Positions 49,425 through 62,909 of a DNA stretch of 64,000 bases are shown here, in pieces; position 1 is the first letter of the stretch; every line of letters begins with the position of its first letter. Source of the stretch: Pholis gunnellus (taxonomy: Eukaryota; Chordata; Actinopteri; Perciformes; Pholidae); NCBI GenBank assembly GCA_910591455.2, contig OU342808.1, forward strand, positions 18,369,121-18,433,120. The letters are read 5' to 3'. Made by a program: the position numbers and the translations under genes. The notes beneath the pieces were generated by a model. It saw nothing but the letters and a program-made list of their open reading frames with translations, was not told the origin of the DNA and made no database searches.

Positions 49425-50528
49425 CTAGGTATTGTTGCTGATAGATCCATTGCTCAAGATAGACCCCTTGGTGACCTCTGTGCTGACAGTGGAGAGCGGG
49501 ACGCTCTCGTACCGCTCGGTCACCCCCCAGCAGCGACAGCGCAACAGGGTGGACTTGAGCTGTTTCTGGAAGTTGCTGTTGAGGAAACCATAGATGATGG
49601 GGTTGACGCAGGTGGAGGCCATGGCCGTGAGGTGGCAGAATGAGAAGATGACGTCGTGGCCACAGGTAGGGATGGCCTCGTGGTTCCAGTCAAACACTGT
49701 GTTGAAGACATTGAGAGGGAGCCAGGAGAGGGCGAATGCCACCACTATGGAGATTAACATGGCGTTGATCCTCGTGGCGCCTTTGTTTTTCTTCTGAGTG
49801 GTGTTCCTGCCGCGCTCCACCATGTCCTTCCTCCTCCTGAGGCGCAGGTAGATGTGCAGGTAGCAGAGCATGATGAGGGCGAGAGGAAGGAAGTACTGGA
49901 AGATGAGCAGGAAGGTGGTGTAAGCTCGTCGTTCTTGAACCGATGGCCACCGCTCCATACAAAAGAGGTGGTCATTGAGTGGGAAGGGCATGCTGAGGTT
50001 CTGGAAGGGCAAGGTGAGCACGCTGTACGAGAGGAAAGGCACCGAGATTAGGCAGGCCACGATCCAGGTGACAACCACGGCCAAGTAAGACTGGCCCACC
50101 ATGGGCTTCCATCCAGTCGGGTGGACAATGAGCTGGTAGCGCTCCATGGCGATGAGGACGAGGGAGAAGATGGAGACAGTGACTGATATACACTGGACGA
50201 AGGGCGTGAGCTTACAGAGGACTTCTCCTAGGATCCAGCGGTCCATCAGTGTGTAGATAATAGTGACCGGCAGGCATACGATGCACATGAGGATGTCGGA
50301 ACAGGACAGGTTGGCGATGAAGATGTTGGTGACGTTGCGCATCTCCTTGTGCCGTGTGATGACAAACACCAGGCAAGAGTTCCCGATGAGACCCACTGCC
50401 ATAACTGTACTGTACGCAATGATGAGAAAGGTGGTGCCACTTACAGAGAGCGAGCAGTCCTCGGTGAAATCCCACGGTATCTCTTTCCACAAGGCGTGGT
50501 TGTGATTGGTGTTGTGCTGCAGCTCCAT
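49425..50528 (-). CDS. npy8ar/npy8br: neuropeptide Y receptor, Y1 subfamily (probably Y8)
   Basis: Seven-transmembrane Gi-coupled receptor for NPY/PYY peptides. One uninterrupted 367-codon exon, as is usual for Y1-subfamily receptors. Visible marks: GNSCLVFVI in helix 1, NLSCSDILMC in helix 2, MERYQLIVHPTGWKP after helix 3 (ERY in place of DRY, normal here), SWLPLNVFN in helix 6, the FDWNHEAI loop whose Asp matches the ligand-contacting residue of Y1, and NPIIYGFLN in helix 7. Cys residues in LLRCRCWG are a likely palmitoylation site; the tail has PLSTVSTEV. Linkage to fgfr1, kctd9 and gnrh1 (human 8p relatives) points to Y8, which mammals lost, not Y4, whose human gene is on chromosome 10. 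Which of Y8a or Y8b was not resolved. The N-terminus lacks an N-glycosylation sequon. Confidence 0.9.
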   Translation of the reverse strand: MELQHNTNHNHALWKEIPWDFTEDCSLSVSGTTFLIIAYSTVMAVGLIGNSCLVFVITRHKEMRNVTNIFIANLSCSDILMCIVCLPVTIIYTLMDRWILGEVLCKLTPFVQCISVTVSIFSLVLIAMERYQLIVHPTGWKPMVGQSYLAVVVTWIVACLISVPFLSYSVLTLPFQNLSMPFPLNDHLFCMERWPSVQERRAYTTFLLIFQYFLPLALIMLCYLHIYLRLRRRKDMVERGRNTTQKKNKGATRINAMLISIVVAFALSWLPLNVFNTVFDWNHEAIPTCGHDVIFSFCHLTAMASTCVNPIIYGFLNSNFQKQLKSTLLRCRCWGVTERYESVPLSTVSTEVTKGSILSNGSISNNT

Positions 50529-50687
50529 GGTGGTTTTCCTGGGCTCGCTTCAAAGGCCGGGGACTAATTATACTAATTTGATGTGTCACACCTGGTGTAA
50601 TTACTTCATGAATAACATTTGCATTCTCTTACAGCTTTGCCTGATTCTGAATCTTTGGCGTTCTTAACAACAGTCTTCATTTGCTGC
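50529..50687 (-). other. 5' UTR part of the NPY receptor coding exon
   Basis: A good acceptor (pyrimidine run then CAG, exon edge 50687) lies 159 bp before the ATG, which suggests an upstream leader exon. Similar 5' UTR introns occur in NPY Y1-type genes. Confidence 0.45.
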
Positions 50688-52610
50688 CTGAAAAAAAAAG
50701 AGAGAAGATTAAATGATTAACCAAAGTTTATTTGTAAATATATGAACTCTTGATACATTAAGAGGTTGTTTATCACTGAAATATAATGTAGCTCCGATAA
50801 AAATGCAGCATGAAAATAAATGAACCCTAACTTGGTTCTTTTAAAATAATACATGTGGCAGAAACAGGACGGGTTTTATAACCACAGTGCTCAAAAGAGT
50901 CTTTTTGGTGTGTTCAGTGGTGCAGTTGAACCTTTACAGTGGATTCAGTGTAACAAAAATAGAGATATATGAGGGAAATAATTAACATTTCTATGGAGAT
51001 ATCATGAGGCTGATTTACTATCTCCTCAAGGACTGGCTACAAGAGGAAATTATGCGCTGATGGCAGAAGACAGCACAGATCGAGACTCCGTGGCATCGCT
51101 ATAATAGCTTTGCTGATTTAAATTTCCATCATAATAACGTGATGATTACTGCTCCATCTGAGACAATCACTCCCTCTCACTGTTTTCTCCCCTTTTGATA
51201 GCGGGAATTTATTCTGTTTCTGTCCATAAAGGAACAGACACCTCTCATTGTCACTGAGCATTCACACAATAGCTTCTCAGATTCGAAAGCACACGCGGCC
51301 CTTAAGATCGTCCACAAACTAATGTACTGGAAACAGAAAAGAAATGAAATCCTGTTACACCAAGACTAAGGACATCTGACTAGTCCACATGCATATTTAT
51401 GTGCACGCAGCACAGTGAAAAACTGTGAATGCAAACAGAATTAAATCTACAGGATTCAAAGGATTTATCAGTTTTAATTGAGCACTCCTTAATGATGAAA
51501 AATGTTGACAGGTAGGACATTAATTCTGTGTGGCTGTCTCTATGATAAGTAGAAATGTCCTATTGTAATGTGCTGCTGCATCTGTGGTGGTTACAAACAA
51601 AGCCAGAGTATTCTTAAAAAAAGTACGGCAAATACCACTTTAATTCATTTGCACATATCATATCCATGCTGCAGCCTTGATGCTGGTTATTTATGGTAGA
51701 ATTTGGACACTTACAGTGATGCATCGCTGTATGTTGTGTCTGCTAAGGATAGTCCAAAGTAAGGACATTTACTAAAGGCATTAATAATATTTGACATGAA
51801 ACTCACTGTGAATTATACAGAATATTTGCAGGTTACGAGCCAAAAAATGGACTGCAGAAAAACCAAAACAGACATTTGAGGTCATGCGATTTGTCTCCAA
51901 ATGGAGATGTTTGTAGATCGTAAATAAGATATTCAATCCGTCCTTCACATCATTCAGTCACTTCACTAAACCACTTTGACATGATGCACAAGTCTGGATT
52001 GTTCATGCAAAAATGATCACATCATCATCACCCACCGGCGGCTGACAAACGCATGAAGGGATGAAAGGTGTGAGAGAGGTTTACTGTATGTGCACCCTAC
52101 CCTCTGTCTCTGCAGCTCTCCTGGGTACACTGTCTGTCTGCAGCTGCGTGTCTGCAGTGTGGCGGACGCTCTCGGCTCCGGACAGGTGGAGGAGACTCCT
52201 CTCTGTCCTCCAGTGTACCACCTCGCGCGCTCCCTGCTGTCCTGTCCGGGGGGAGGGGGGGGAGAGACGTATCACTCATTTCCACCTGAATGTCCACTAA
52301 ACAGCGTTGCTTTTAACCTTTTGTCCAGTAAGTAAGAAGAAAACTAAAGATCCCATCAGAATCGGTACTATAGCACCGACAGCACAGGACATTCAAAACA
52401 GCAGCGCGTGCGATAAGGTTAATAAAACTCACAATACCACACCTTTAAGAAGCTATAAAGAAACAGACTGGAACACTAGAGCCATTAGAGCTTTGTCGTA
52501 GCATGTCATGAAAAAAACCCGGAAAATGCAATTTGTACTTTTAGGTATAATCGTACACCCTAATAGAGTTGTAGGCTAACACGGAATTCCAATTAGCCAT
52601 TGTTTCTTAC

Positions 52611-52700
52611 CGAGGTGTTTCTTTCTTCTTGGACTTGCAGCGTCGCTTTGCATCAGGTGAGACACAACAAGAGTTTTTGGTCGAGGAAAAGGTAGGAGGT
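52611..52700 (-). other. possible leader exon of the NPY receptor gene
   Basis: A strong minus-strand donor (CACCTCG|GTAAGAAA, exon edge 52611) near a GC- and CpG-richer patch (52.1-52.3 and 52.8 kb) fits a first exon spliced to 50687. The 5' limit is not visible. Inference only. Confidence 0.3.
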
Positions 52701-55699
52701 GTCCTGCCAGGGTCCCTGATAGGAGCCGAGATATCTCTTAAAGCGACCTTATGCCTCCGACTCTCAGGCAGGGAGAGATGTGATTGGGAACATGTTACAT
52801 AATAAAATCTCCGTGTCTCGCACGCGCGCACGCACGCATGTACACGCGCGATCAGGCACGCGCCCTCACAGGGGCCAATGGGGAAATTGAGATATTTGAA
52901 ATGTGTGCTCATGGTGTGTTTCATCCTAATGTGTTAGTGAGCGACATTAGATGCATCATCTAGTCTGTTGTGAAGGAGCATCGTGCCGAGCCCTCTCACA
53001 TTGAGGCAAGTTTCATATATCCCAAATGAGAAATAGCTGTAATATGTCTGTGATGTTGGAATGTGATATTATCTTTGTGCAATGTTTAAAATTCCGATAG
53101 GGCTTAACTGTCATTGCTATACAATGTCTATATACAGTATCATGCCTGTGAAATATATTATATTGTGCTCTTCTTTCCACATGGGGAACATTTTCAAATC
53201 AAATCTGTACAGAGTTTACAGTGGATGTCGTTAGCTGTGGATAAACAGAAACAAGGCTGTTTAGAGACATTTAAAAAAAAACATATTTTATTATGTTTTT
53301 AAGCCCTGAGAAGGTGTGTGGGTAAAAATATCTTATGAATAGTGTTTTTGTTGAAGAAGATACAATTATAGAGGACACATCACAATGTGTTCCCATTTCA
53401 ACTAAGTTTATTTTGTCACCCAAAACGCTATGATGCCTACGCTACATCTAGAAAGAATTCTAAGCCAGAATTTAAAGCTGCTACAAGAAACTTTTTGTGT
53501 TGATTTTGGCAGTCCCTGTGGATGAAAGTGGTTGTGTTTCCGAGCATCAGAGTCCCTTTAGAGAACCACTCATTATACTGCAGCAGGTTCTGACAGTCCT
53601 CCCTGTTCAGTCTTGGTTCTGGTTCTCCCGTGTCTCCCTTCCGATTAGTGGGCCCAGCAATACGGCTTGGGTCTCCAGCAGTGTCCAATAGAGGCAACAG
53701 TGATACATTGAGACTGTTTCATAACCAGTTAAAAGTTCCTCACAGTAACTTTAAACGGATGCACATCAATTGATATGTACATTATTCTAGCAAAGCCATG
53801 AACTGACTTCTCTGTGTGTGATAAAGATCATTAACCTTGTAGATGTGTAATCTACTGCAGGCATACCCAAAACTAACCACACAGGCTCTGTGCATCTGCT
53901 GTGTTCATGATTTTTTGACGTCCATACAAACTAAAACATCATCACGATTAGTATCTCTGTCCTGATCCCTCCGCAGATAACACCTAGAGCTATTTTAAAC
54001 TCATTCTTTGCACCTCTTTTGCTTGTGCAACAGATTGTTAACGGCTTCTTCACACTGTCCCCACACACTCCTGTTTCAAGTGGAGGCTGTATGAGAGAAC
54101 AGTAATAGCTGTTTATCTGAGAGGCAGAACGGTGAAATGACTTGCCACCAACAACAACGGCTCTGTGGGTGTTTACTTGACACAGAGACATGGGTGTCAA
54201 GTCACTCAAGACGATTAATCTATGCACATTTTTTTTAGAGAAAAGCAGGAATGTTGAAAAAGAACTGGATGAACATTACTGCAGGACTGGATGTTGTGCC
54301 TCAAATGAACAACTATTCAATATATTGAGCGAGGAATGGCTGTTGTACGTCTTCCCTTGTGCAATCTCTCCTACTGTCAGTCACATTTAGATTTCTCTTT
54401 CAGCTGGTGTTGTTTTGACGGAAGGAAAGAGGAAAACATTTCTGAGAATAAGTCTTAAATGTCTATAGACAATTGAGCACTACGGTGACATGAAATTGGG
54501 TTTTTTTTTTAAAGTGTGTCCACCAGTTTTATCTGTGATTGATAAGTGACAAGTTGATGGGCTCGAGAGTGTTCAGCACAATCAAGTGTGACCCTTGTGC
54601 CATCTGGAGAGGAAAGAAAAACTCTAATAGAAGAAGGGAACATAGTTTCTAAAATGAACACAGAGCACAGACCTGTATAGACAAACAGAAAGCAGATGAA
54701 TTTTGTTCCGTCCTTGCTGATAAGGTAGAACAATAACAGATAACATGTTCCAAACATTTTTGAAACATTATCTCGCTGTCACTTGAAATATTTGATTGCT
54801 CTTTGATCATTTATGATATTCGGTACACTCTATCAACTGTTTAGACTCCCATCCTGTGTCCATTTACACAATTCATAATGTAACTCGATTCAATGTGTCC
54901 ATATTTGGATTCAGAGAGACCAATCTTACGTAAGACATTTGTGAGTGGTTCTTGTGGGAACATTTTGAATAGTTTTATGTGTCACTGCCAGTGTAAATTA
55001 AAACATGCCCTATTTTGAAGGATGGCCCCCCTCCCAAGTGTAATAGTATATGGGGAACAGTTGTTCCGCTGTATTTTTAAGCCCATTACCATTTTATGGG
55101 TCATTTATTTTGTGTTGATAAAAAACGTTCACTTTAACAGACCTTTAATATCCTCTGTTGTGTGCAGTGAGGCTTGAAAATAGATTTCAACAGCTGCCAG
55201 CCAAAACAAAGAAATAGATGGGGGCTCTCTATCACTTCACATTTTTGCTCAGTCGTGAAAGGAGGTACAGAAAGAAAGAAAGAGAGAAGAAACTCTTCAA
55301 ATACACACAAGGAAACCAAAGTTTCGCCTATGATGAAATATTTTGTGATTGCAAGAAGGACCTTAATAATGTAAAACTAATGTATATTAATAAACTTGGT
55401 TCAAGAAACACTTCCTACTGCTGTGAGAGGGGCCTTTACGTTGTGGATCCAGGCTAGAAAGTTTAGTCATCGGTCCTTGTTTGAGCTCACGTAGTACCAG
55501 GAGGTTATTGTTCATGACTTATGGAAAGAGTCATGAAGTAAAAGAAGTTATCTTAAATGTATCATGGCAGAAGCATTAGTATAATGTGTTTAATTTTGTG
55601 CATATAAGGGTTTATTGTTCATTAATGGGATCATATTGTTAAATATAAAATATAAAAGAATATCACATGTAAATTATGGCGACAAAAATGTGATGCTCT

Positions 55700-55800
55700 T
55701 CTTGTAGTTCTGAACAAATTGAAAAGCCCCCTGAGGCTAATCTGTTGATTTTGGGCTATACAAATAAATTCAACTGAATTAAATTGCAGTTGGTATTCTA
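55700..55800 (+). repeat. 3' tail of a teleost retroelement
   Basis: AAAAGCCCCCTGAGGCTAAT, GGGCTATACAAATAAATTCA, then an AATTGAATT-like end. This is the usual wording of a common fish retroelement tail. Only the tail was recognised. Confidence 0.45.
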
Positions 55801-56476
55801 TATATGAGCTGAGGTCTGATAGTTCCTGTTATAAAAGATAAAAGATGTCTTTCTGTATTAGCATTGATAAATATCAGCATGTAAGGCCATTAGAGTTGTA
55901 ACAATGTTAACAACAAGGATACAAAATGACTACTTCCTGAGTTTTCCAGATGAAGTCATGGATAATAGAGATATAGTATACATAACTGCAGTAAATTGAT
56001 AGTGACAATGTTTTAAATATTGACACAGGGTACCACATATAAATTTCATGTTACTGTAAAATTGGGTCACGGTATGTCAGAGATTACTGTATGGTCCTCT
56101 TTATACCTCACCGATGGTGTAAGTATAAAGAGATGAGAATGAAAAGATTTACAGTCACGAACACTAACTTCATGGGAATGTTATTCAGGGCCAGCACTTT
56201 ATAGATAGTTTGTGTAAACATATGTCAGGCAGTGATAAGGATATCATAATGCAAACAATATGTAACACATTATCAAAAGCTACACGTTATACTAACTAGT
56301 TTCTGCAGTATACTATCTATTTGTTCTTTTTGAGAATGAGAGATACTGACAGATTGAGTTTTTGTAATCTCAATATTTTATTGATATATGTCAATGTATT
56401 AATGATTTATGATTTCTATGGGATGCGTGTCGCATGAAATATGTATTCTGTTTGATGTCAGTGATATTATGTATTA

Positions 56477-56502
56477 GAAAGAAAGAAAGAAGGAAAGAAA
56501 GA
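56477..56502. repeat. (GAAA)n microsatellite, interrupted
   Basis: GAAA units with one GGAA interruption. Confidence 0.9.
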
Positions 56503-57591
56503 ATCCAAAACTGGTAAAAAACAAATCAATGTACATGTAAAATGTAATCAATTTAACTTGTGACATGCTCATGTTCACTTCATATAAGCAGCAAAATTAT
56601 TCCAGGATTTTGATGGTGTGAAAAGCCAACAGCTAACCATACACAATCTGAACATGGCTGAGGTTTAAATTTTATTTAATCATCCAAAATAAAACAATGA
56701 AACACAGAAACTCTATTGATCATGTCGCTTACATTTCCCTTCAACCCCTCTCTCCTCGCAACTCTAAATCCATGCGCATTGTGTACAGGGAGCTACTCAT
56801 TGAGCGGAGGACAATTTCCCCTGCAGTATTACAACTCCTTACAAGAACCAAGTGGAAGTGATCCTTGACACCGTCACTGCAACTCAGTTCTATAAATCCC
56901 CCGAGGCTTTAAATAACCACAGCCAAGAAGAAATGCCACAATGCCATAGGTACTCGTGGAGGACGAACATTCCCCATCGGTTGCACAGATCTCTTCTGAC
57001 ACAGGAGCTCACCCTGATGCTCCTCTATGCGACTTTTGAGAGCAGCTGGTAATACTGTTGGGTTTAAAAGAAAATCACAATTGGTATACTGTAAAATTTA
57101 GGAATTTGCTCTTTGCGACAACCCCACAGAGAATTATCACCCATCCCTGCAGTTCCCCTCAACTCTTCTTCAACCCTACTAGCTATACCATGTTTTTGTA
57201 TGTCCGGCCAGCAGCTGTTTTTGTTCAGTCTCACCGCTCTCATCAACAATCTTTTTTCCGCCCGCAGTAGACAGCTGTTGTCATCTCGAAACAAAGGTCT
57301 TGGGCAGACTACATTACATAATGGAGCATTTAGCAGCTAAACAGACAGATATTTCCCTCAGCATTAAGTGAAAAACAATCATGTAGCTAAAACAAGGGTT
57401 AATATTGGACCTACAGGTGGAGATTATAAATTAACGCTAATGTTGCTCCATATCTGCTGGATGTGTAGCTCAATAGGCTAAAAAGCTGATAACATGTCAT
57501 CGTTTAGTCCACAGCTTATTTCTACTGCCCCCAAGTAGTCAAACAACAAGACTATCGCAGGTTTAAAACATGTAACTATTGTACTTTTAAC

Positions 57592-58175
57592 TAGTTAAAG
57601 GAATAATTTGTCACTTGGGGAAATATGCTTTTGTATTAATTCCCTTTAGTTAATAACACTTTATTGTGGAGTGTTTGATGAGAAGAGTGATACCACTCTC
57701 AATTAATATTCTTTAAATATACAGCAAGAAGATTGTTAGCTAATCTTAACATAAAGACAAGGTCACAAAATGTGCCATCAAGACAGTTGTTGCATGGATT
57801 AAACAAATGAGATATAAAGTGTTAAAGCACATACAAGGTCTGTGGATTATCTTGAGTAACTGGGTCAGGATTTCTGGAAAGAGACATTGCTGTTGAGTTT
57901 TTTTAATGTTTTTTTGGCGCTTTGTGCACCACAGGCCATATAGTCCTATTAAATTGGAGAGAAGACAGCCGATATCTCCGGGCAACTCAGACCAAAACAG
58001 ATTTAGATGTGCTTGGTAGGTGGATTTGTTACTTTTGTCTAGAACCAGTTGTTTTCCCCCCTGTCTTAATACTAAGCTAGCTGCTAGCTTCATATTACCC
58101 TACAGGCATGAAAGTGGTATACATCTTTTCATCTATATCTCTGCAAGAAAGCCAATGAGTGTATTTCCCAAACTG
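57592..58175. repeat. related copy of the 24.3 kb element, both ends present
   Basis: Starts TTAAAGGAATAATTTGTCAC then TTGGGGAAATATGC and ends GAGTGTATTTCCCAAACTG, which is inverse to the start. GATGAGAAGAGTGATACCAC near the left and TGAAAGTGGTATACATC near the right are also inverted. Confidence 0.55.
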
Positions 58176-61100
58176 TATTAGTACTATAAACCCAGTTCTG
58201 ACACCAAATGTATCCACATTAATATGTTTTCAAGTCACTACCAAAATGTAAACGTAGTGTTCTAATTTTACATCATAAAGTAAGGACCAAGTATGAAATG
58301 AAGCAAAGCTAAATAAAACTGATTTCAATTTTGATATGTGCTTCCTCATAAACCACATTTAGTACGGTGGAATAAATAGGGAAAGGAGAAAAGAGCAATA
58401 GAGGGAGATAGTGAACTGGAGAGGAGCCTGAGATTGGGGTTCATAAAAACACAACTGCTTTAGCGAACCGAAAGGTAAGAATCAATCCTGTGAGGATTAG
58501 ACCTGCTGACCCTCCTCCTTTAATTCATATAAATGTTCTGCATGGCCGCCCTGTTTTCTAAAGCCACATAAGTATTCTACTCAGCTCCAGTCACTTCAGT
58601 TTTGCAGCACAGACAACTCCTTTTTCCGCCTCGCTTTGCCACTGTTCCTCTGTGTCGGCATATGATTCAGGATTTACACTAACGTTGTCACAGCGAATAG
58701 GACGGTGGAAGTCACACCCAAAAATAGCCCTCATCCCAATAGCAAGAGGTATCAACTGCCTTCAGAGGCAGCATAACGGGATAGAGTTATAGGACAGCAG
58801 ATTGCTATCGATCCACAGAAGCCTTGTTCAATTTAAGTCCAGATCCATTCCACTGACACATGGTACATATGACCAACTACCCACTCAGGTTATTGGCCAC
58901 AGTTCAGCTTTATCCCAATTAAAAAAGGGCCCATCCTTTTTGGCCTCGTTGCAAGTGTTGGAGAAGATGACAGTTACCAGGGTTACTGTATGAATTTCAC
59001 AGAAAGTGTAGACTGATCATGCTTCGATGACCATAATAATAATAATACTAATAGTAAAGTAATTGTTTCATGTCAGGGTAAAAGCAGAGACATTTTCCAT
59101 CGCTTCAGATATTCCATTAGCAGTGGAGGCAAACTGTTCGTGATGCACATCCCAACCTCTCCTTTGAGAGCAGCTGTCAAAGCAGTCCAGCCGAGCAAGT
59201 CTCTGCTTGCAGTCTTGTATAATACTCTTGCAGGGAATGGTTTCCTGCCTCGTGTGGGCCATGCGAAGAAGTGAGGGTCCAGCCTCTGTCTTTCTCTACA
59301 AGAAGCTATAGAGCTGTTGTCCGAGCACATGGAACAACTGGACAAAACTGCTTTTTATTTGACTCCATGTTTTCTTCTTTATATTAATACGAACTGACAT
59401 CCTTGCATCCTGTAGAGCAGCACATACTGTTGGGTTGCTTAAATATTTCAGTAACATTGGTTTGTTTTCTCTAAGCCCCCGGTGAGGCAGGGAAATCTCC
59501 CAGCCTTTCACAAGACCAATGACTCTCTGACCTCAGACAGAAACAAACCCAAGCAAGAAAAATAAATGTCAACAATTTTAGAAGTTACATCATCCAGATT
59601 CTTTACTGAATACAGACACAAAATTGCATTTTTTTTTTTTTTAAACAATCCCACTGTGGCCTGCCTTTGCAATTTGTCACAAAATGATTCATCTGTACAA
59701 CAAAATGTACCGATGTAGCTCTGTCCAAATCCTGTGGCAGTGTAAATGACCCCCCACTGTTCATCATTTCAGGAGAATGTATGGATCACCCAGTGGCTGC
59801 CATACTCAGACGGCAGGCTTCATCAAACAGCAGTGATGGAAGTTGTTGCGTTACAGACTTTTGGTGCAGAGGAAAATTGATTGCTCGCCTCACAATCACA
59901 GAGCAGCCCCGGCGAAATTGCACCTGCCAGGGCTGCACCTCAGTCACTTTACAACCCTCCATTCAAAGTATGAATCACAGAGCGGGGACTACTGTCACAT
60001 TTTTTATTTTGAAGGGCACTCTTAGTTACTATTAACTGTACAGTAGAACTTACAAACTAATTGAAGAAACTATTGTATATAGAAAGGCTTAAGATTTCAG
60101 CTCTTACATGCAAAGCAGTCTGGATTCAAGTCAAGTGTGCAATAATAATGGTACAATAATGTTTTTTTTTCCTATTTTGTGGCATACTTTGCCTGCCAAA
60201 TTTCCTGTGCCACACTAAAGATGGCAGGTAGTTGGCAACCATCTTAGATGGGATGCAGGCAGAATGAATGGCACCACAGGAACTGTACTGTCCCAAAGTA
60301 ATTAGTTGTATTGTCCTCTGGTCTTTCTTCTCTTGTCATATGCAGCATTAGGGAGACATGCTGCAGAGCATGGCATGTTTGCTTTTTTCCAGCAACCTGC
60401 TGCACTGGATGATTCCTTGTTAGAGCCGATTATGCTACTCACTAACTCTCCTCACCATAGGATGGCAAACAAGGCACCGAAGGATCGTCTCCTTCAGTAA
60501 ATATTTGAATGCAGGTTAAACGTCGTAACAGTGCAGGATTTGTGTAACGGGGATGCTCATAGCAGCTCAATGTCGTGGACTATTTCAAGTCTTGGTAACT
60601 GCTTTAGCCAACAGCCCTTTTTAAAATCTGTTCGTAGTATAGATTGACAGTTAATTCTGTAAATGCCGCCCACTTTGTTTTAATTTCTTTGTCATTTCTT
60701 CCTCCGGCCTGCGGAGCGCATGCTGCACAACCTTTTTCCCTGATGAGAGGAGACGACCCACTGCTAATGTACTGGAATGCTCTTCTGAATATGGACAAAA
60801 CAAGGCTCTCTTTGACCTCCAAGAAGGTCCAACAAAAACTAAAACCATGTTTTTATTCTTTGTCAGTGATTATGTCACCCCAATCAGCAAGTGAAAATGA
60901 TCCCTAATTCATATTGGGCTATTGAAAAGTGAAGCGTGCATCTGTGTGCTAAGAAGTGTTGACACCTAATGTTAGAAAATAAAAGCACATAATATAATAA
61001 TTTGAAAACTTCACAATAATAGTCAGTAATCAAGATTAGTAAACCAGATGGGCTCCATTGGCAAATTAAAATCAAACAATGGACAAATGAAAATGTAGTT

Positions 61101-61189
61101 TCACTCTCAACATTAGCTTTATTGTCTGTGACTGATGATTGATGTATTTCTCTTCTGTTGCTATTTACTGTAAATCATATGCAAAAAAA

Positions 61190-61445
61190 GGTTGTGAGGC
61201 TACAACTAACAATTATTTGAATAATCAATTCATCTGCAAATTATTTTTCACTAATACAAAACTAATCATTTGTTCTATAAAACGTCAGATAATCAAATTG
61301 CTCGTTTCATCTCACCAACTTTCTGAAAACAAAATATATTCTGTTTACTTTGGCATAAGAAAAAGAAATGGGAACAGGAAATATCTGGTGTTTTCAATTT
61401 TTTTTAAAATGACTTCAACAATTAATTGATCATTGATCTGCCCGT
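61190..61445 (+). repeat. teleost dispersed repeat, copy 2 of the 11.8 kb family
   Basis: Begins GGCTACAACTAACAATTATT and carries the ordered marks TCTATAAAACGTCAGATAAT, ATTGCTCGTTTCATC, and a TTCTGTTTACTTTGGCATAA segment. It ends in ATTAATTGATCATTG, roughly complementary to its start. Confidence 0.55.
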
Positions 61446-62839
61446 TGACTAAACAAGAAACTAACTTTGGTGGAGTAGGTATGCAGTGCATCAGTGGTGG
61501 GAGAGTTTGCCGTTCAGGGAGCTGCACCAGAGTCCATTACAGGAACTATGATGAAAAAGTTATGATTTGCTATTTGAAAATGGCATTTTTGCACCCTCGA
61601 CGAAAAAACAGGGAGCTTTCCCCTGTGCACTCCACTGCAATGTATATTAGACTGGAAAATAAATCAAGTGATGGATTATTCCAACAGTGTTATTGCGAGT
61701 GCAAAACTCTCTTTTCTTCGTGTCAGGAAATGATATATGCAAATTGAAACCTCGGCAGAAGATGAATGAGATTGTAAAACCTAATATGGAAGCCTCAATT
61801 TTTTTATAAAAGAGCATCATGACTGGCTGCCTAAGAAAATCTATCTGGCAGCTCATGCAGTTATCAAACAGTGGGAAATCCATCTAGAAAGTGTTTGATC
61901 GGATGGAGACCAAATATTGGAGGGGCGAAAATAATAAAATGAACAAATAGTTGGCAAGAACAATAAAGAATTATTTTAGTCTTGGCACAGTTTAAAAGTT
62001 CTTCCTTATCTGATTTTTTTGTGTCACATAAACGTATTATTTAAAGGCAAAGATATATTGTATATTTCTTGTTTAAATACACTTTTGATAGAAGTGTTTA
62101 CACTGCCATTTTGTATTTCCAAAGGTGAACTGTGCCAGCAAATGGAGGAAGAAAGTAACAATACCATATTGAACTTCATAAAAGTAAAAAAAGTAAAGTA
62201 AAGAAAACGTACATAAGTATTCTCTATCATATAGATTTAGGTATCTGAAATAAAAGTACAAATGACAAAAAAAGGCCGCTTCAAGATGTGTAATTATGTA
62301 TGCAACAATATGAATGCGTTATGTGTCTGGTTCAGGTTCAGGTGGTCCTTAGCCTTCAGCTGTTGTGTTGTTGAACAGGCTGTGTAATGACAATTAATTG
62401 AAGTCAATAAAAAATGCAAAATTATTTAAATGAAATTCTATAAATGATTTACCCCAGAAGGGTATGAGGTGTAAAGTTATAGGGAAATGAAAATAGCCTA
62501 CTACGATCCAGTACTTTAAAACTGTATTTTGACCGTAAAGAGTAAATGTAATTGGTGCTACTTTCGAGCTCTGGTGCAGGTGTATTTGTATGACATGGAG
62601 TGTGACAGAACCGGTTAGAAATGGCCTTCGATACATTTGAGAAGGGAACAGCATCCTCTTGTGTACAGAAAGAGTCACAGTATCTATTTGTTTAACTAAA
62701 TACGTATTCCATCAATATGAACAATCAGACACTAAAACAACGATGAATATAATGGCTAATTCTACACACTAAATACACCTTATCATGTTAAAAGACGCAT
62801 TGAAAATGTCATATTATTGCCTGCAGTGTGACAGACGTC

Positions 62840-62905
62840 TCTGATTGGCTCTTGCTTTGAAAGTGGGCGGGACAAAACAACAGCAACGACCAATACTCTG
62901 ACACC
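62840..62905 (+). promoter_or_regulatory. klhl22: klhl22 promoter elements
   Basis: An inverted CCAAT box (GATTGGCT, 62842-62849), a GC box (GTGGGCGGGAC, about 62862-62872) and a second CCAAT (GACCAAT, about 62888) cluster within 60 bp and without a TATA box. This is typical of a housekeeping promoter. They lie about 600 bp ahead of the start codon. Confidence 0.55.
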
Positions 62906-62909
62906 AAAA

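Larger units (their letters stand above)
52701..62839. other. intergenic region between the NPY receptor and klhl22
   Basis: About 10 kb without a recognised gene. It holds repeats at 55.7, 57.6-58.2 and 61.2 kb and simple repeats. Some blocks (58.4-59.0, 59.76-60.0 and 60.3-60.5 kb) are less AT-rich and free of repeat signatures, so they could be conserved regulatory elements. That needs alignment and is not shown here. Confidence 0.5.

Noticed and set aside
49425..50528. Calling the NPY receptor Y4 (npy4r)
   Set aside because: The tail resembles Y4, but the linkage to fgfr1, kctd9 and gnrh1 (8p relatives) fits Y8 better; human Y4 is on chromosome 10. A tree would settle it.
57526..57540. 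CTCF-like motif near a repeat
   Set aside because: Two mismatches and adjacent to dispersed repeats; not convincing.
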